A stretch of DNA of 64,000 nucleotides from Hirsutella rhossiliensis (GCF_020360975.1 NW_025408675.1:3100001-3164000), one strand, 5' to 3'; positions 1-12,807 are shown, counted from the first letter of the stretch. The notes: generated by a model from the letters alone, not told the origin. Program-made: numbers and translations.

Positions 1-1989
1 ATAGCTATATAAAGATTTAAAGGGTATAGCTTAAAAGGCTACTTAAATAGCTTTTAGTATTAAACTAGTCCTATATTTATATATATAAATAAACTTTATA
101 ATAGACCTCTTACTTATAGAAAGTAGTAACTACTATATATAAGTAATTAAGGACTAAGTTAGTAAATTAGTAGTACTAAAGCTAATACTATTTATAAATA
201 TAAAAGCTTATATAAAGCGCTTCCTTTAATATTAGGCTTATATATATAGCTAGCTAGCCTTTATTATAAGCGATAAAGGGTTAAACTAAACTAGCCGCTT
301 TTAATAGTACCTATACTAGCTACTTTAAATTATATAGCTACTTAGTATAGCTTATTACTTATAGACTAATAACGTACTTAAAAGGTTAACTAAGAAGTAT
401 AAGTATACTTATAAGTAGTTATTCTTATAAAAAGAGATATAAGAAGTATATATAAAATATATAAAGGTAAAAGTAAAAGTAAAAGGTTAAATAAGTAAGG
501 TAAAGATATTTAATTCTTATAAGGGTAGTAATTATAATAAGGGAGTAATTATTATATTACTTTAATTTATTTTCTTTCCTTTATTTAATACCTTTCTTTA
601 TACTTATATAGTATCTTAATTAATAAAGAAGATCTTACTTAAAGAAGCTATTAATATCCTTTTAACTACTAAGCTTTTTACTAGTTTTTCCCTTCCTTTC
701 TAGCTATTACTAGTATATCTATCTTATTTCTTACTACCTTTATAAGAAGCTATTACTACTCTTACTTTCCCTCTTACCCTTACCTTCTTTACTATACCTC
801 CTTTTAGCTCCTTCTTCCTTCTTTTATACTAAGTATTTTTAGCTTCTTTAGTTCCTCTTACTAAGGGATATTTCTAAGAACTATAAAATTTAAGTAATAC
901 TTTATAATAGTTATAGCCTATAACTAAGTAAACTAAGAATACTAGCTCCTTACTACTTAGCTCGCGCTAAATAGTAAACTATAAACTTTTATTAAGATAG
1001 CTCTATTCTTTATAATATATAGCTTTAAGCTACCCTCTTTAATCTTATTTACTATTAATATAGTAGAGTAATATAATAGTATATTATTAAGGAGCTATAC
1101 CTTTATATTTATATAAAAGCTAAAAGAAACTATAAAATACTATTAATTTATAATATCCGCTATAATATAAGATTAAGAGTAATATACTAATAAAACTAAA
1201 GCGCTAGTAAATAAGTTTATAATAAAAAATAAGGTATAGCTTAACCTTTATAATTATAAGTTAGCGTAACTAAAGAAAAGGCTAAACTAGCTATATATAA
1301 AGTCTATAGTATAAAGGGTTATTAGCTTATAAATAGTTAAGCTTAATAGTCTTTTAATAAGGGTCTATAATAAGATTAATATTAACTTCTTTTACTAAGC
1401 TTTCTTTAACCTACTACTTAAATAAGAAATAGTAAACGCTTAACTACTTATAATTAAAGTAAAAGAAAATAATAAATTTAAGGATAAGGAGATATAAGCT
1501 ATATATTAAAGGAAGGTAAGCTAAGGGAAATACTAAGAGGTTCTTATTAAGTAGTATAAGTACCTTAACCTTATATAAGAACCTATATATAAGTTTATAA
1601 GAGCTATAGCCCTTAATAAGTTTAAGGCTTTATATAAGCTAGTAAATAAAAATAATAGATTAATAAACTACTAGTAATAGCTTAAGCTAAGACTATAAAG
1701 TAAGTAAAGTAAAGTAAGTAATTATAGTAATATATATATAATAGTATAAGTAGAGATAAAAATAGTATTTATTTTAAAGTAAAGCCCTTAAACTTCTTAA
1801 GCTTATTTCTTACTATTACTTTTATTCTTATTATTATTATTATTATTATCCTTATTAGCCTCTTCCTCCTCCTTAGTAATAGCGGCGGCGCTCTCTAGTA
1901 TACTAAGTTAGCCCTTTAAGCGTATAAGCTAGTTAGTAGTAGCGGTAGCTCTAAGGGTATAAGGGCAGCGGCTAGCTTTAGTAGTAGCG
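1..1989 (+). pseudogene. RIP-degraded Gypsy-E fragment (integrase, chromodomain, 3' region)
   Basis: Bases 1-415 and 915-1,985 match the Gypsy-E copy at about 43,780-45,260 base for base, apart from mostly C-to-T and G-to-A changes. The part present is the integrase core, its C-terminal module, the chromodomain region and the start of the low-complexity 3' region with a TTA/TTATTA run (about 1,820-1,860). The fragment enters from the left edge, so its 5' end is not visible. It is more heavily mutated than the 44-kb copy: CA and TG are essentially absent and every frame is broken by TAA/TAG. A 485-bp insertion (423-907) splits it. On the right it stops abruptly at LTR-D, so the last part of Gypsy E is missing here. 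Confidence 0.8.
423..907. repeat. Repeat C, copy 1 (485 bp, inserted in the Gypsy-E fragment)
   Basis: The sequence interrupts the Gypsy-E alignment exactly. TAGTTAT occurs on both sides (416-422 and 908-914), and removing the insert plus one TAGTTAT restores the length seen in the 44-kb Gypsy-E copy. A related copy lies at 27,616-28,058. The insert has no visible coding frame and is TA-rich. It could be a solo LTR or a small non-autonomous element. The apparent 7-bp duplication is longer than the 5 bp of the other elements here, and the exact borders are uncertain by a few bases. Confidence 0.6.
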
Positions 1990-2482
1990 TATTATAACTA
2001 TAGTTAGCGGGCCGTAAGAGAGCTAGCTACGTTTATATAGTAAGGCGGCTTAGAATAATAGTTAAGATAAGAAGTTACTTAAGCTTAGCTTACTTAAAGC
2101 GTATATAAGCTAAGTAAGCCTTATAAGGATAAATTACTACTTTAAAGTATAGCTTATAAGTAAGCTATAGTAAGCTATAAAAGGGATTATAGCTAGAACT
2201 ATAATCTAAGGATAGTCTTTATAAGTATATATAGCTACCTACTTTTACTCCTTTAAATAGATAGCTCTCTAGCTTTTAATATATATTATAATTATTACGA
2301 TCTCTATTATAATCTTATCTTTAATTTTAATTACTTAATTACCTAGTTATAGTCTATAGTCTATAACCTCTAACTTATTACTTACGTAATATATTTATTA
2401 TTATTTAGACTACGCCTTAATATATCTATTAATATAAACCCCTTAATAGGTTTATTTATAAAGAATAATACTAGTTATTATA
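1990..2482 (+). repeat. LTR-D, copy 1
   Basis: It matches the copies at 9,408-9,877 and 47,608-48,057. It begins TATTATAAC, equivalent to TGTTATAAC in the least mutated copy, and ends GTTATTATA. The ends fit TG...CA after RIP. No 5-bp target duplication surrounds this copy. A gypsy-type gag frame follows directly, so it is read as the 5' LTR of a plus-strand gypsy element. Confidence 0.75.
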
Positions 2483-3955
2483 TATTAAAAGCTCTTATTT
2501 AATATAATACTATATTACTCTAAGTAATATCGTAACTATTAATATACCTATATAGTAAGCTAGATTAACTAACTCTTAAGCTATTATATTACTATAGGAT
2601 ATAATACGCGAGATTATTACCCTTTAATAAGAAGTATAGTTACTTAGGAATAAAGGAGGTAATAGATAAGTTAGGGACCTTAAAGAAGTAGTTAAACTAA
2701 AATAGCTAGGACTATTTAATAGTACTTATAGTATACTTTAAGACTTTTTTACTTAACTTAAGGCCTACTATTAGTTTTACCTTACTAAACTCTTAGACCT
2801 AGTTAAAAAGGTACTCTATATAAGAAATTATTTATCTAAAATAGTACTCGCTTAGTTTAAACCTATTATAAGGGACTTTCTAGATAACTAACTAGCGTAA
2901 TAAGATAATAAGATAGATAAAGTGTTTACTAGTTTTTAAGGATTTAAGGAAGCTATTATAAAGGTATTTAAAATAACTAATAAGGAATAAAAAGCTAAAT
3001 AGAAACTTTAAGAACTTTAATAAAAGATCTTAGTATAAAATTATACTATAAAGTTCTATTAAGGTACCTTAAAACCTAATTAAAATAACGAACCCCTTAT
3101 ATTATAATTCTTTAATAGGCTTAAAGAAGAAGTTAAGGACGAGCTTTATAAGGAAAATCGACCTAATAACCTCTGAGACTATATTACTATAGTAGTATAA
3201 ATTAATAATAGATAGTATATATAACGCTAAGAAAGGAAATAAGGAAGAGGAAACTAAAACCCTTTTTATAAGAATAACTTTACTTAATACGCTAACTATA
3301 AGAAAAAGTATAAAACTCTTATTACCTATATATATATAACTAACCTAGGTAAGATAGATCTAAATATTATATAAAAAAGTAAAAGAAAGTATTTTAATTA
3401 AAAGAAACTTAAATATTACTTTAATAAATATAGATAACCTTATAAAGAGAAGAAAACCTACTAGGTACTAGCCTTAAAAAGTAAGAAATACTTAAACGCT
3501 ACTAATAAATAAGAGCTAAAGTATAAACTCCTTAGTTAAACTATATACTATAATAATAAATATATAGTATATTTAAGCGATAAGAATAGTAATAGATAGT
3601 TCTTAAAGCTACTAAGGAAAACCCTTATAATAATATAATAAAGAGATCTTAAAATATAGAAATAAGTTAAATTTATAGAACTAGAATGCCCTTATTTTAA
3701 AGGAGTCTCTTAAGACTAAATTAAGAAGAATAGTAAACGATTCTAAGAAGATATATAAAATAAAAATCGATAATAATAATAGGTAGTTTATAAATAATAT
3801 AATAAAGAAGATAAATTAAAAAAACTTCTCGCGAAACTAATATATATATATAGTAAGTATATATTACGACTAAAATACTAACTAATACTAGGAATTAATT
3901 TAGTAGTATTAATTACCCTTAGTAATAATACTATGCTAAGGCTAAGGGGTAGGTA
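2483..3955 (+). pseudogene. Ty3/gypsy gag remnant (chromovirus D)
   Basis: Reading through TAA/TAG gives a continuous frame with features of a fungal gypsy gag: a capsid-like tract (about 2,650-3,200) containing FNRLKEEVKDELYKENRP-like sequence at about 3,110-3,170, then a basic stretch and a degraded zinc-knuckle region (about 3,370-3,450) in which the expected Cys and His positions now read Tyr. The frame then runs towards a protease-like segment and is cut off near 3,955, where the base composition changes and the LINE begins. The family call rests on gag-like sequence after an LTR. The chromovirus assignment is inferred from LTR-D being shared with the chromodomain-bearing sequence at 38.5-48.1 kb. 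Confidence 0.6.
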
Positions 3956-4099
3956 GATATAGTAGCGGCCCTCGATATACCGGGCTCGATTAAAGCGCGT
4001 AGCGCGAAGAGACGCTACCTAAATTTATATACCCCGATAAAGCGAGTTAATAAACCTAAAGTAGCGATACGATACTAGCCTAAGCGCCTAGCGACCTTA

Positions 4100-5290
4100 T
4101 AGAAAAAGCAGTATATAACGAACTCGCGGGCTTTATCCTAAGTATATAGTTCGGTAGGGTATAGGCAGTAGTCGAACGGCTCTCTAAGGCGAAGAGCCGC
4201 GCTAGTAGTACGTCGTTAGCGGTACTCTACGCGGACGAGAGCTTTAAGACGATAATCCGGGATATAATTAAGGAGGCAGTTAAGGAAGAACTCTACCTAG
4301 GCATTACTTTAGGCCTAGGGGGCCCTAAGTAAACCTAGGCCGCGGTTATAGCCGAGACTAAGGGACCGACTTAATATAAAGCTATAGTAAAATAGGTCCT
4401 ACTACGCTATAAATACGAGATTATTATAGTCCTTACTAAGGCACCGCCTAAAATCCTAAGCTATAAACCGAAGGATATAGTAAAGGTAGTAAATATAGCC
4501 TTAAAAGCTATAAGCGCTATAGCGGCGAGGCGCCTTTAAAGTAGAGATATCGCGGTTATATTTAATACCGCGGCGAGAGCTTATTAAAGGGACTAAGGCT
4601 AGGTTAAGGCTATATTTAAACTAAAGGCTATAATCTCCTACCGCGCGTATATAGTAGTCCTAAAGAACGTCCCTTTAAAGGTAGTAATAGTAAATAAGGA
4701 GCGATTACTCTATAAGATTATAAAGGCGAATAAAGTTAAGGTCCTCTAAGCCTAGGCGCTATACCCTTAATCTAAGATATCGATAGCAACGACTATACTT
4801 ATTAAGGTTAGTAGCTTAGAGGAGGCTAATAGGCTCTATAACCTAGGCCTAGTCCTTAAAGTACAGATCTTTTAATATAAACCTTATAATAAGTTAGTCT
4901 AACTATAAAGGTACTATAACTACTATAGATATAGCTATATTACTAAGCGATATATATCGATATAACTCTATAGCTAATATAGGAGTATAGTATATAATAA
5001 AAGTAAGGATAAATATAAGGCTAAGAAGGGCGAAATCCCTTATAACTATATCTTATACTAAGGGGACTACTTATTATAGACCTAGACCTACCTTATAGTA
5101 AATAAAGCCTAGGAAAAGGTAAGGGAAAACTACTTACGTTAACCTTAATAGTTCGTAAATACCTAGATATACGCTAAGTAATAGGTACTCCCTACCGTCG
5201 AAACCTAGGGCGTTCCTAAATCGACTATAGTCCGGAAGCGGGGACTAGGTAGACCGCGCCGGGATAAGAGGTCGAGCTCGAAATACCCGC
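4100..5290 (+). pseudogene. LINE-1 ORF1 (nucleic-acid-binding, gag-like), RIP-broken
   Basis: ORF1 of Tad-like LINEs encodes an RNA-binding protein that packages the element RNA. Here the diagnostic part is a run of zinc knuckles at about 4,905-5,080. The spacing of the first is C-x2-C-x4-H-x4-C, but the codons now read Tyr (TGT/CAT to TAT), for example YYNYYRYSYITKRY. Downstream knuckles are similarly altered. A charged, arginine-rich C-terminus (about 5,215-5,290) precedes a short gap before ORF2. Upstream is an Ala/Lys-rich helical-looking region. Stops are TAG/TAA at positions expected for Gln or Trp. Confidence 0.65.
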
Positions 5291-5394
5291 TAGCTAGTAG
5301 GGCTAGGGAGGCTAAACTAAGTATAAACGATATTTATAGGTATAGTAAATAAAGAAGCGCTAGGAAATAAAGCGCTTCCCTCCTTATATAAACG

Positions 5395-8300
5395 ACCCCT
5401 TTTACCTTAACCCTACCTATATATAACTAAAAGTACTATTTTAAAATATATAGAAGAGATATAAGCTAGCTTAGTTAACGCTTTACTACTAGGCTAGCTT
5501 TAACTTAATAGTACTATAGGAAGTAAAAGCTATACTAAGAGGCGGCCCCCCCCCCCCTTAGAGCGGCGCCCTATAGCCTAGTCTATAAGGAGGGGAGGTG
5601 CGCGCTATATATATATAAAAGGCTTAGGCTAAGGACTTAGTCGCCCCGGTCTAAACTAAACTAAAGCGAGGTAATTTTTAAGGATAGTACTAGACTACGG
5701 GCGATTTACTTACTACTAAGGGCCGCGAGGGTAAGAGCGCTATATAACCTAAGCGTAATTAAACTAGAGTACCCTATAATAATAGTAAGGGACTTTAATA
5801 TCTATTACCTGCTCTAGGACGGATATAATAAAACCTTAGATAGCGCGATATAACTTATATAGGAGGCAATAAAGCTATAACTTAAACTCGCTACCTTAAG
5901 AAGGGAGTATATAAGATTTTTCTATAACTAAAGGGATAGTACTATTAACCTAGCTTAAGTAACGCTAGAGACTAAAATATAGTATACTAGGCCTAACCTA
6001 GACCTAACTAGGTTAGACTATATCCCTTAAACTATTATACTATAGGTCGATACCTAAGCCTAGGTACCTAAACCGGCCTTAAGGTAGAAAGAAATAAAAG
6101 TAAAGCTAGTTAAAGCCGAGACTATATCTTAGCTAGGACTATACTAGCTAATACTCTAGACGCCTAAGGATATCGATAAGGACCTAGACTATATCTTTAC
6201 TACTTTAGTATAAATCGCGATAGCTATAGTTCTACGCTAAGGGTAAGTATTACCTAGGGGTAATATATAGTTTACCCTAGAAGTAGGGAGGGCGATAAGG
6301 GAGGCTAAGAGGGTAAGGAGGAAGTATAGGTAGGAAAGGAATAAAGCGAACTAGGAAGACCTATATAAAGCGTCTATAGCTTAGAAGTAGACCGTCTACG
6401 AAGTAAGGAGGGCCTACTAGCGTAAGTTCTTAGAGGAATTTAGCGCTAATAATACTAAGCTCTAGAACGTAAAGAGGTAGGTAAGACTCTATAGTAAGCT
6501 ACTACTAAAACCGACCTATATCCTACCGCTAGTTAAGAAAGGCGAGGACTAACTAATAAAAACCTTTAAAGGGAAGGCCTAGCTACTAGCCGCTAAGTTC
6601 TTCTTACTAAAAGCTAGTACGACCTAAGGGCTACCCTAGCCTATAGCTAAGGAGACCCTTATAGTTAACTAATAGATCCGGCTAGCTAACGTTATAAGGG
6701 CGCTAAGTAAGATAGTAAGCTAGAAAGTAGTAGGTCTAAATAGCGTCCCCTTAGGGTTTATTAAAAAGTACGGCCTAGCCTTAGTCTAGCGACTAGCTAC
6801 GATCTTTAACGCTTATACCTAACTCTTATATTTCCTAGGTCGGTTTTATAGCGCGAACGTAGTAGTTATTTAGAAGCTAGGTAAGAGGCTAGACGCCTAC
6901 TATATAGTAGGGGGTTAGAGACTAATTTCCCTCCTACCTATAGTAGGAAAAGTACTTAAGTAGATACTAGCCTAGAGGATCGCGGGAGTAGTAGAGGTAA
7001 ACGGTATCTTATTAAATAGATAAATAAGGAATAGGAGGGAACGCTCTATAAAAGCGGCGATCCTACTAGTAACGGAACTAGTACGCGCGATATAGGCTTA
7101 AAAGGGTATTATATTATTCTTATAGCTAGATATTAAGGGCGTATTCGATATAGTTAACTATAATAAGCTTATAAGGGAACTAAAGCTTAGGGGTTACCCT
7201 AGGTAGCTTATAAGCTTAATATAAAGCTTTATAAGTAATAAGAGATCGACCTTTTACTTTAATAAAAGGACCTTAAAGCTAACTTAAGTATTAATAGGAG
7301 TCCCTTAAGGCTCCCCCCTATCCCCGATCTTATTTCTATACTATATAACCCCCCTATATAAAAGGCTTAGCACGATATATAGTATTTATACTATTAGCTT
7401 TACTAACGATATAAATATAGTTAGTATTAGACCTAATAAGGCTACTATAGTAGTATGCCTAGAGGAAGCTTAGAGGGTATATATAGAATAAGCGACTAAG
7501 TTTATAGTTACTTTTAAACTATTAAAGAGCGAATTACTATACTTTATATAAAGGAGATAAGCGATAACGATACTAGCCTACTTTAAAGCTAATATAGTAA
7601 CCTTAGTTTAAGAGGCCCGCCTACTAAGGGTTTAAATATACCGGAAACTATACTAAAAGGTATACCTAAAATAACTCTAAGTAAAGTTAAAGCGCTAGAC
7701 TATAGCCCTAACTAGGCTTATAGCGTCTATATAAGGCTATACCCTACTATACGCTAGGGAAGTCTATAGTAAGGTAATCCGGTCCCTAATCTCTTACGCT
7801 ATAGTTATATTCTATAAGATAACGCCCGTAAGGGAGAAACTACGCGGAATCGTATAAGACCTTACCCGGGACTAGTTAGCTTACCTCTAAGTAGTAACGG
7901 GTGCTTACCGCGCGACCTTAGTCTACTAAGTTAAAGCGGAGGTATAGGTGCCCTTAATCGACCTTTACTTAAACTAAAGAATAATAGATACCCTTTAAAG
8001 GCTAGAGGACTTAAGGCTCCTAAGCTAAATCTAACGCGCGTTTAACGCGGTCGCGGGTATACTTAAAAAGAGGCAATACTAGAGAGAGGGTAGACCCTTA
8101 ATAGTACTACCTCTAGGTAGACCCCCCCTCGCGGAGGAGATAAGGGGGGTCTAGAGCTAGATAGGATCGGACGACCTCCTAGATAAAGCTAAGTCGCTTA
8201 AAAGGCTAAACGAGGAATAGGCCGCTTAATAAAACGCTAAGAAAGATATAATCCGATAATACTAAACTACCCTTTACCCCGCTAACTTCTTACCTTAGTT

Positions 8301-8780
8301 CGATAAAGCGATAATACTAGACCGTTATAAGGGCCTCCTTAAGTATATTAGCATAGTAATTACCTAGATATATATAGGAAAGATCGGGCTTAATAACTTC
8401 CTCTTTAACTAATAGGTCCTTAGTATAGTTTCGCTAATATATACCTATAGATAAAGATAGGATACTATCTACTATACGATAATCGACTATTTATTAATAG
8501 TAAAGGTAAGGGAGTCCTTTTTAATATAGGCTTAGGATATAGGTAATATAAGAGCGGGCTTTTAATGGAAAGGGATAGTAGCGCCGCTAGCGTAATAGTT
8601 CCTCTACTTAGGTAGGCTCCGCTAGTTCGACCTAGCTTAGAGGCTATATATAGATATACTAGATAATAGAACCGGGGTCGCGCTAAGGATAGAGCGGCCC
8701 TAACTAAGACTACCTTAGCTAACTACTTCCCTTACTAAGGCGACCTAAGAAGGGAGAGGACTTATAATTATAGGACTATA
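5395..8780 (+). pseudogene. LINE-1 ORF2 (endonuclease/reverse transcriptase), RIP-broken
   Basis: The domains run in order. An APE-type endonuclease lies at about 5,400-6,060, with the DFN motif seen as RDFNIYYLL (about 5,785). The reverse transcriptase covers about 6,700-7,620, with LDIKGVFDI near 7,126, a GVP-x-GSPLSPILF block near 7,300 and the catalytic loop at 7,399-7,413 reading FTND instead of FADD. The C-terminal region includes an IGKIGLNNFLF-type stretch at about 8,370-8,400 and a degraded Cys/His finger (about 8,430-8,510). The A-to-T and D-to-N changes in the catalytic loop are both G-to-A transitions. The enzyme is dead here. Confidence 0.75.
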
Positions 8781-9402
8781 GCTTCGACTAAACTAAACCT
8801 AGACTAAGCGTAAACCTCGCTAATTAAACTATAGACTAAATAGAACTAATATAACCTAACTAAACTAACCTTAATAGCTATAGAATAAGACCTACTACTA
8901 AAAGACCGTAACTAAATAAGACTTAACCTAAAACTAAACTAAGATAGAGCTAATAACTAGCCCCCCCTTAAACTACGACCCTAGCCTAGCTTATTAGTAG
9001 TAATATCTACTTTATTATTATAGTAGGAACGATAAGACCCCCTTAAGGTAGTATATAGAGTATAAGAAGGAGTAACCTAAGGCTTATAAGGAGTATAGGG
9101 ACTACTACCGCTATAAGAACCCTAATAATAACTAAACGGACCTAACCTTAAACCTAAACTAAAGCTAGCCTAGCTAGCTAGCTTATAAGATAAAGTAACG
9201 ACTAGGGTCTATACTAAGGTAGGACCTATACCGGCGGCGGTATAGAGGCGTTCGCTATAGCCTATACTATAACTATAGATCTAATCGAGGTTAAGACTAG
9301 TAACGATCTTAGCTAAGACTAAACCGCGATAGCTATAAAGACGCTATTAAACGAAGTTAGGAGCGTTAGTAGGATTAGTAGGCGACGTAAGATAGGGACG
9401 CT
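8781..9402 (+). other. LINE-1 3' region, no intact gene
   Basis: RIP-mutated sequence after ORF2. It contains runs of TAAACTAAACCTA-like short repeats (about 8,780-8,950) and a tract (about 9,050-9,120) that reads as a charged, Tyr-rich stretch in plus frame, or as a Leu/Ile-rich stretch in minus frame. I recognise no family. It is continuous with the sequence beyond the solo LTR-D. Confidence 0.4.
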
Positions 9403-9407
9403 TTAAG

Positions 9408-9877
9408 TATTACGACTACGGTTAGCGGGCCGTAGGAGAGCTAGCTACGTTTACGTAATAAGGCGGCTCGGAATAATAGTCGGGACGAGAAGTTACTTAG
9501 GCTTAGCTTACCTAGAGTATATATAAGCTAAGTAAGCCTTATATAAATAGATTACTATTTAAGAGCATAGCTTATAAGTAAGCTATAGTAAGCTACGAAA
9601 GGGATTACGGCTAGGACTATAATCTAAGGATAGTCTCTATAGGTATATATAGCTACCTACTTTTTCTCCTTTAAATAGATAGCTCTCTAGCTTTTAATAT
9701 AGATCTTTATTACGATTCTATCTCTAATTCTAATTACTTAGTTATAGTCTACGGTCTATAACCTCCGACTTATTACTAACGTAATATACTTATTATTGCT
9801 TAGACCACGCCTTATTATATCTATTAATATAAACCCCTTAATAGGTTTATCTCTTAGGAATAACACCGGTCGTTATA
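9408..9877 (+). repeat. Solo LTR-D (470 bp, TSD TTAAG)
   Basis: It matches the LTR-D copies at 1,990 and 47,608. It starts TATTACGAC and ends GGTCGTTATA. The flanking 5 bp are TTAAG on both sides (9,403-9,407 and 9,878-9,882), the hallmark of a retroelement insertion followed by LTR-LTR recombination. It lies inside the 3' part of LINE-1 and so is younger than that LINE. It retains more CG and a little more CA/TG than the copy at 1,990. Confidence 0.85.
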
Positions 9878-9882
9878 TTAAG

Positions 9883-10560
9883 GCGGGCTCGGCGCTAGGA
9901 AAACTACCGGGCTATAGCTTAGCGTCGGAGGGAGATATAGTTAGCTCCTAAGCTAGCACTACGACGGCTATAGGTATAGATACCTTAGCCTTAGCCTTAG
10001 ATAGGGCCTTAAACGCGGCTACCTCCTTACCCTTACCTTTGCCCTTTCCCTTATTAATAAGGACTAGGGCTAGAACGGGCCTAATAAGACTAATAAGATT
10101 AAAGCCGCTATCTTCTATATTAGGGCCGTCGCTAATAATAAGATAAAAATAGTTAGCGAGATCGTTAACCGCTATAAGAGTTTTCTAGGTAACTAAGAGC
10201 GACTTAGGCCTAACCTAAGCTAAGGTCTTAATAGCGTCGCTAAACTTACTTAAGTGCTTCTCTAAGGACTTATATATATAGCGGGTATTATCTATAAAAT
10301 AGGTAAAAGCTAACGTAAGCGTTTTTATATTCTTAGCGACCGTAGCTAGACTAAGGGTAAACTTACCTAACGCGCCCTTACCCTTAATAGCGGGGGCCTT
10401 TTAATTAACGCGAATATAAGTTTCTAAAGTAGTATAATAAAGGCGCTCTTATACTAAACCCTTAATAAAGGAAGGGCTATCGACCTTAGACTATACCTAG
10501 TAAAGGGTATTAGCGGCCTCCTTACCTTTAAAGGTAATTTAAAATATAGATTAGCACTAA
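9883..10560 (-). pseudogene. Unrecognised antisense coding-like frame in the LINE-1 3' region
   Basis: On the minus strand, from about 10,430 down to 9,890, one frame reads as a soluble helical protein with few stops, all TAA/TAG. It includes the segments TLSLATVAKNIKTLTLAFTY and then INKGKGKGKGKEVAAFKALS, a Gly-Lys tract. No family is recognised. It may be part of another element captured here, an antisense frame of the LINE, or chance. The Lys/Ala composition could also arise as the antisense of a Pro/Leu/Tyr-rich sequence. Confidence 0.3.
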
Positions 10561-11655
10561 ACTTAGATAGTACTATAGTAGGAAGGGGTTACTTACTTAG
10601 TAATAAGACTAATTAGAGTCGGCGTAAGCGATATATACTTTAGCCTTTATAGCTATTAAAGTTAATAAAAATACTAAAGGTAGGACTAACCTAAGATAAA
10701 GCTAAGATTAATATATATAAGACTAGTTTTAATAGCCGGCAAAGGACTTATAGGTAAGCTTACTAGTAAGACGCCTAATATATATAAAATATAAGATAGA
10801 GCGCTTTAATCCTACTACTATAGTAACTTTCTTATAAGGAGGGGGTTTTAAAAGAAATAAGCTACTACTACCTAAGTTAGCTTCTTAGTTAGATATTATA
10901 ACGCGACGATAAGTAAACTAGATATAGTATTAAGGAGACCTAGAGTTATAAAAATAAGGTAGGCGAGGTAGTAGTTAGGCCTATAAAAGAGATAGATAAT
11001 AAAAAGATAGGAGGAGGTATATATAGAACTAAGGGGGGAGGGTAGGTATATATAGGCGCGAGCTAGGCGCGCGTAATTAGTAACTATAAGATAGAGGGTA
11101 AATATAGGCCGCCGCGCCCCCGATCGGGAAGTCGTATAGGTAGACGGGAACCGATTTATAATTAGCGGAGCCGGCTAACTAAATTTCGATTAGCCGGCCT
11201 TACCTAGGAGCGACCTATACTAGCGCCCGGCCCGGTAACTAGATATTACCTGCCCTACTAACTAACGGACCGACTAGCCGACGCGACCGCGGCTACGCGG
11301 CTACGACGCGGGAGCTAAGGTAAATAGAGGCGCCCGCGAGTCGGGCCCTTAGAGAGAGACTACTACCTATAACCCTAGGCCCGGGCTAGCGAGCCCGGGC
11401 CGCGGCCGCTTAAGATAGTAGCGGCTATAGCCCGAGAGGGCCTATACTAAGACGCGATTTCGCGGGAGGAGCCCGCGGTAGCCGGCGTAAATTTCCTATA
11501 TACTACTACTACGACCTCGTTTAAGGCGGACCTATACTAAAAGAGGGGAGGGTTTTCCCTTAAGCACTCTAGTTTTTCCCTCCTATTTAATATTAAAGTT
11601 CTAGATACCTCTAGCTAGGTCCCTAGTATAATCTTAATAATAATAATAATAATAA
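10561..11655 (+). other. GC-richer island and (TAA)n tail of LINE-1
   Basis: From about 11,040 to 11,560 the sequence is markedly G+C-rich and full of CpG, yet CA/TG remain rare. It holds several short palindromes such as GCCCGGGCTAGCGAGCCCGGGC at about 11,380 (inverted arms around TAGCGA). No coding frame is recognised. At 11,635-11,655 a TAA trinucleotide run ends the block, and the composition drops sharply to A+T-rich, consistent with a LINE 3' end. Confidence 0.45.
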
Positions 11656-11660
11656 AAAAG

Positions 11661-12807
11661 ATAAGGATATAGCCCTTATACTTATAAAACTTAGATAATA
11701 ACTTAAAGAAGACTAATAAAGTATCGATAATATAAGCTTTAAAGAATAAGAAATACTTAGAGAAATAAAAGATAAGAATAAACTTATACTACTACCTTTA
11801 CTATTAAGGGAAAATACTATAATTAGAGAATATACTTTATACTTAAAAGAGTTTAAAGAAATACTTAAAATTAAAACCTAATAAATACTTTAAATTTATA
11901 TAGAAAACTAATAAGCTATATTAATTTAATATTAACCGGTACTATATAAAGAAGACTATACTATAGCTATTACTTTAGTTAATACTTTTATAGCTTTATA
12001 ATAAGAATAGTAACTATAAATAGAATTTAAAAACGATTTATAAACCTTACTTACTTATAAGTACTATAAGTATATTTTATAGATCTTATATATCTACCTA
12101 AACTATATAGTATACTTTTAGATAAAGGTATAATATAATACCTTTTTAGTTAGGTTTAAAGGATAAGTACTTTTAAAACCCTACTTAAGTATAAAACTAA
12201 ACTACTAGAAAATTAATTAGCGCTACCTAAATAACTAAGTTATATTATTAGAACCTAATTATAGCACGCTACTTAAATACTATAATAATTATAGTTTACT
12301 AATAAGATATTTTTTAAAGACCTATAAATCTATAAATATAATAAAATAAAGGAATAGTATAATACTACTTACTTTAAGGTATTTAAACTCTTAATCTTTT
12401 AAAGACTTATATAATAAGTTAAATATAATAAAGAAGATTATAATAAATATATATACCTAAACTATAAAGTTTATAAATATAAAAAAGTATAAGTATAGTA
12501 TAAACGATATAATAGTATACTAAAAGATTATTAGTAATATATATAAAGGCTATAAGCTATATTTAACTAAGGAAGAATTAATAAAGAATTACTATATAAA
12601 AAATAAAAAGACGCTAAATAAGAACTTAACCTTTAGTATAAAAATAAATAGAATTATAAAATATAGTATATAATTAACTCTAAAGTAATATAATATAAAT
12701 AATATAGCGTTAAGAAATAAAAAATCTTTAATTAGCTATAAGAAATTAGTCTCTTAAGCCTTAATATAATACTATATAATAAAAGTATAAAGAAATAATA
12801 TTAATAA
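11661..12807 (+). pseudogene. Unrecognised RIP-mutated coding-like tract (left part)
   Basis: Plus-strand reading with TAA/TAG taken as Gln/Trp gives long coherent stretches, such as KLILLPLLLREN (about 11,780) and LYLTKEELIKNYYIKNKKTL (about 12,555-12,615), separated only by RIP-type stops. I do not recognise the protein. The frame is interrupted by copia C1 at 12,808 and appears to continue after 18,967. It might belong to another transposon or to a lost gene. Composition is very A+T-rich. Confidence 0.4.

Larger units (their letters stand above)
3960..11655 (+). mobile_element. Tad-like LINE (LINE-1), RIP-mutated
   Basis: A non-LTR retrotransposon in the plus direction with ORF1 (CCHC knuckles), ORF2 (endonuclease, reverse transcriptase, C-terminal zinc-finger region) and a long 3' part ending in a (TAA)n run at about 11,635-11,655, a common LINE tail. 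It keeps CpG and is visibly richer in G+C than its flanks, but CA and TG are still nearly absent, so RIP has acted. A solo LTR-D (9,408-9,877) sits inside the 3' part. The coding region is firm. The left border near 3,960 and the assignment of everything up to the (TAA)n tail to a single element are inferred, since no target duplication was found. Confidence 0.65.
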
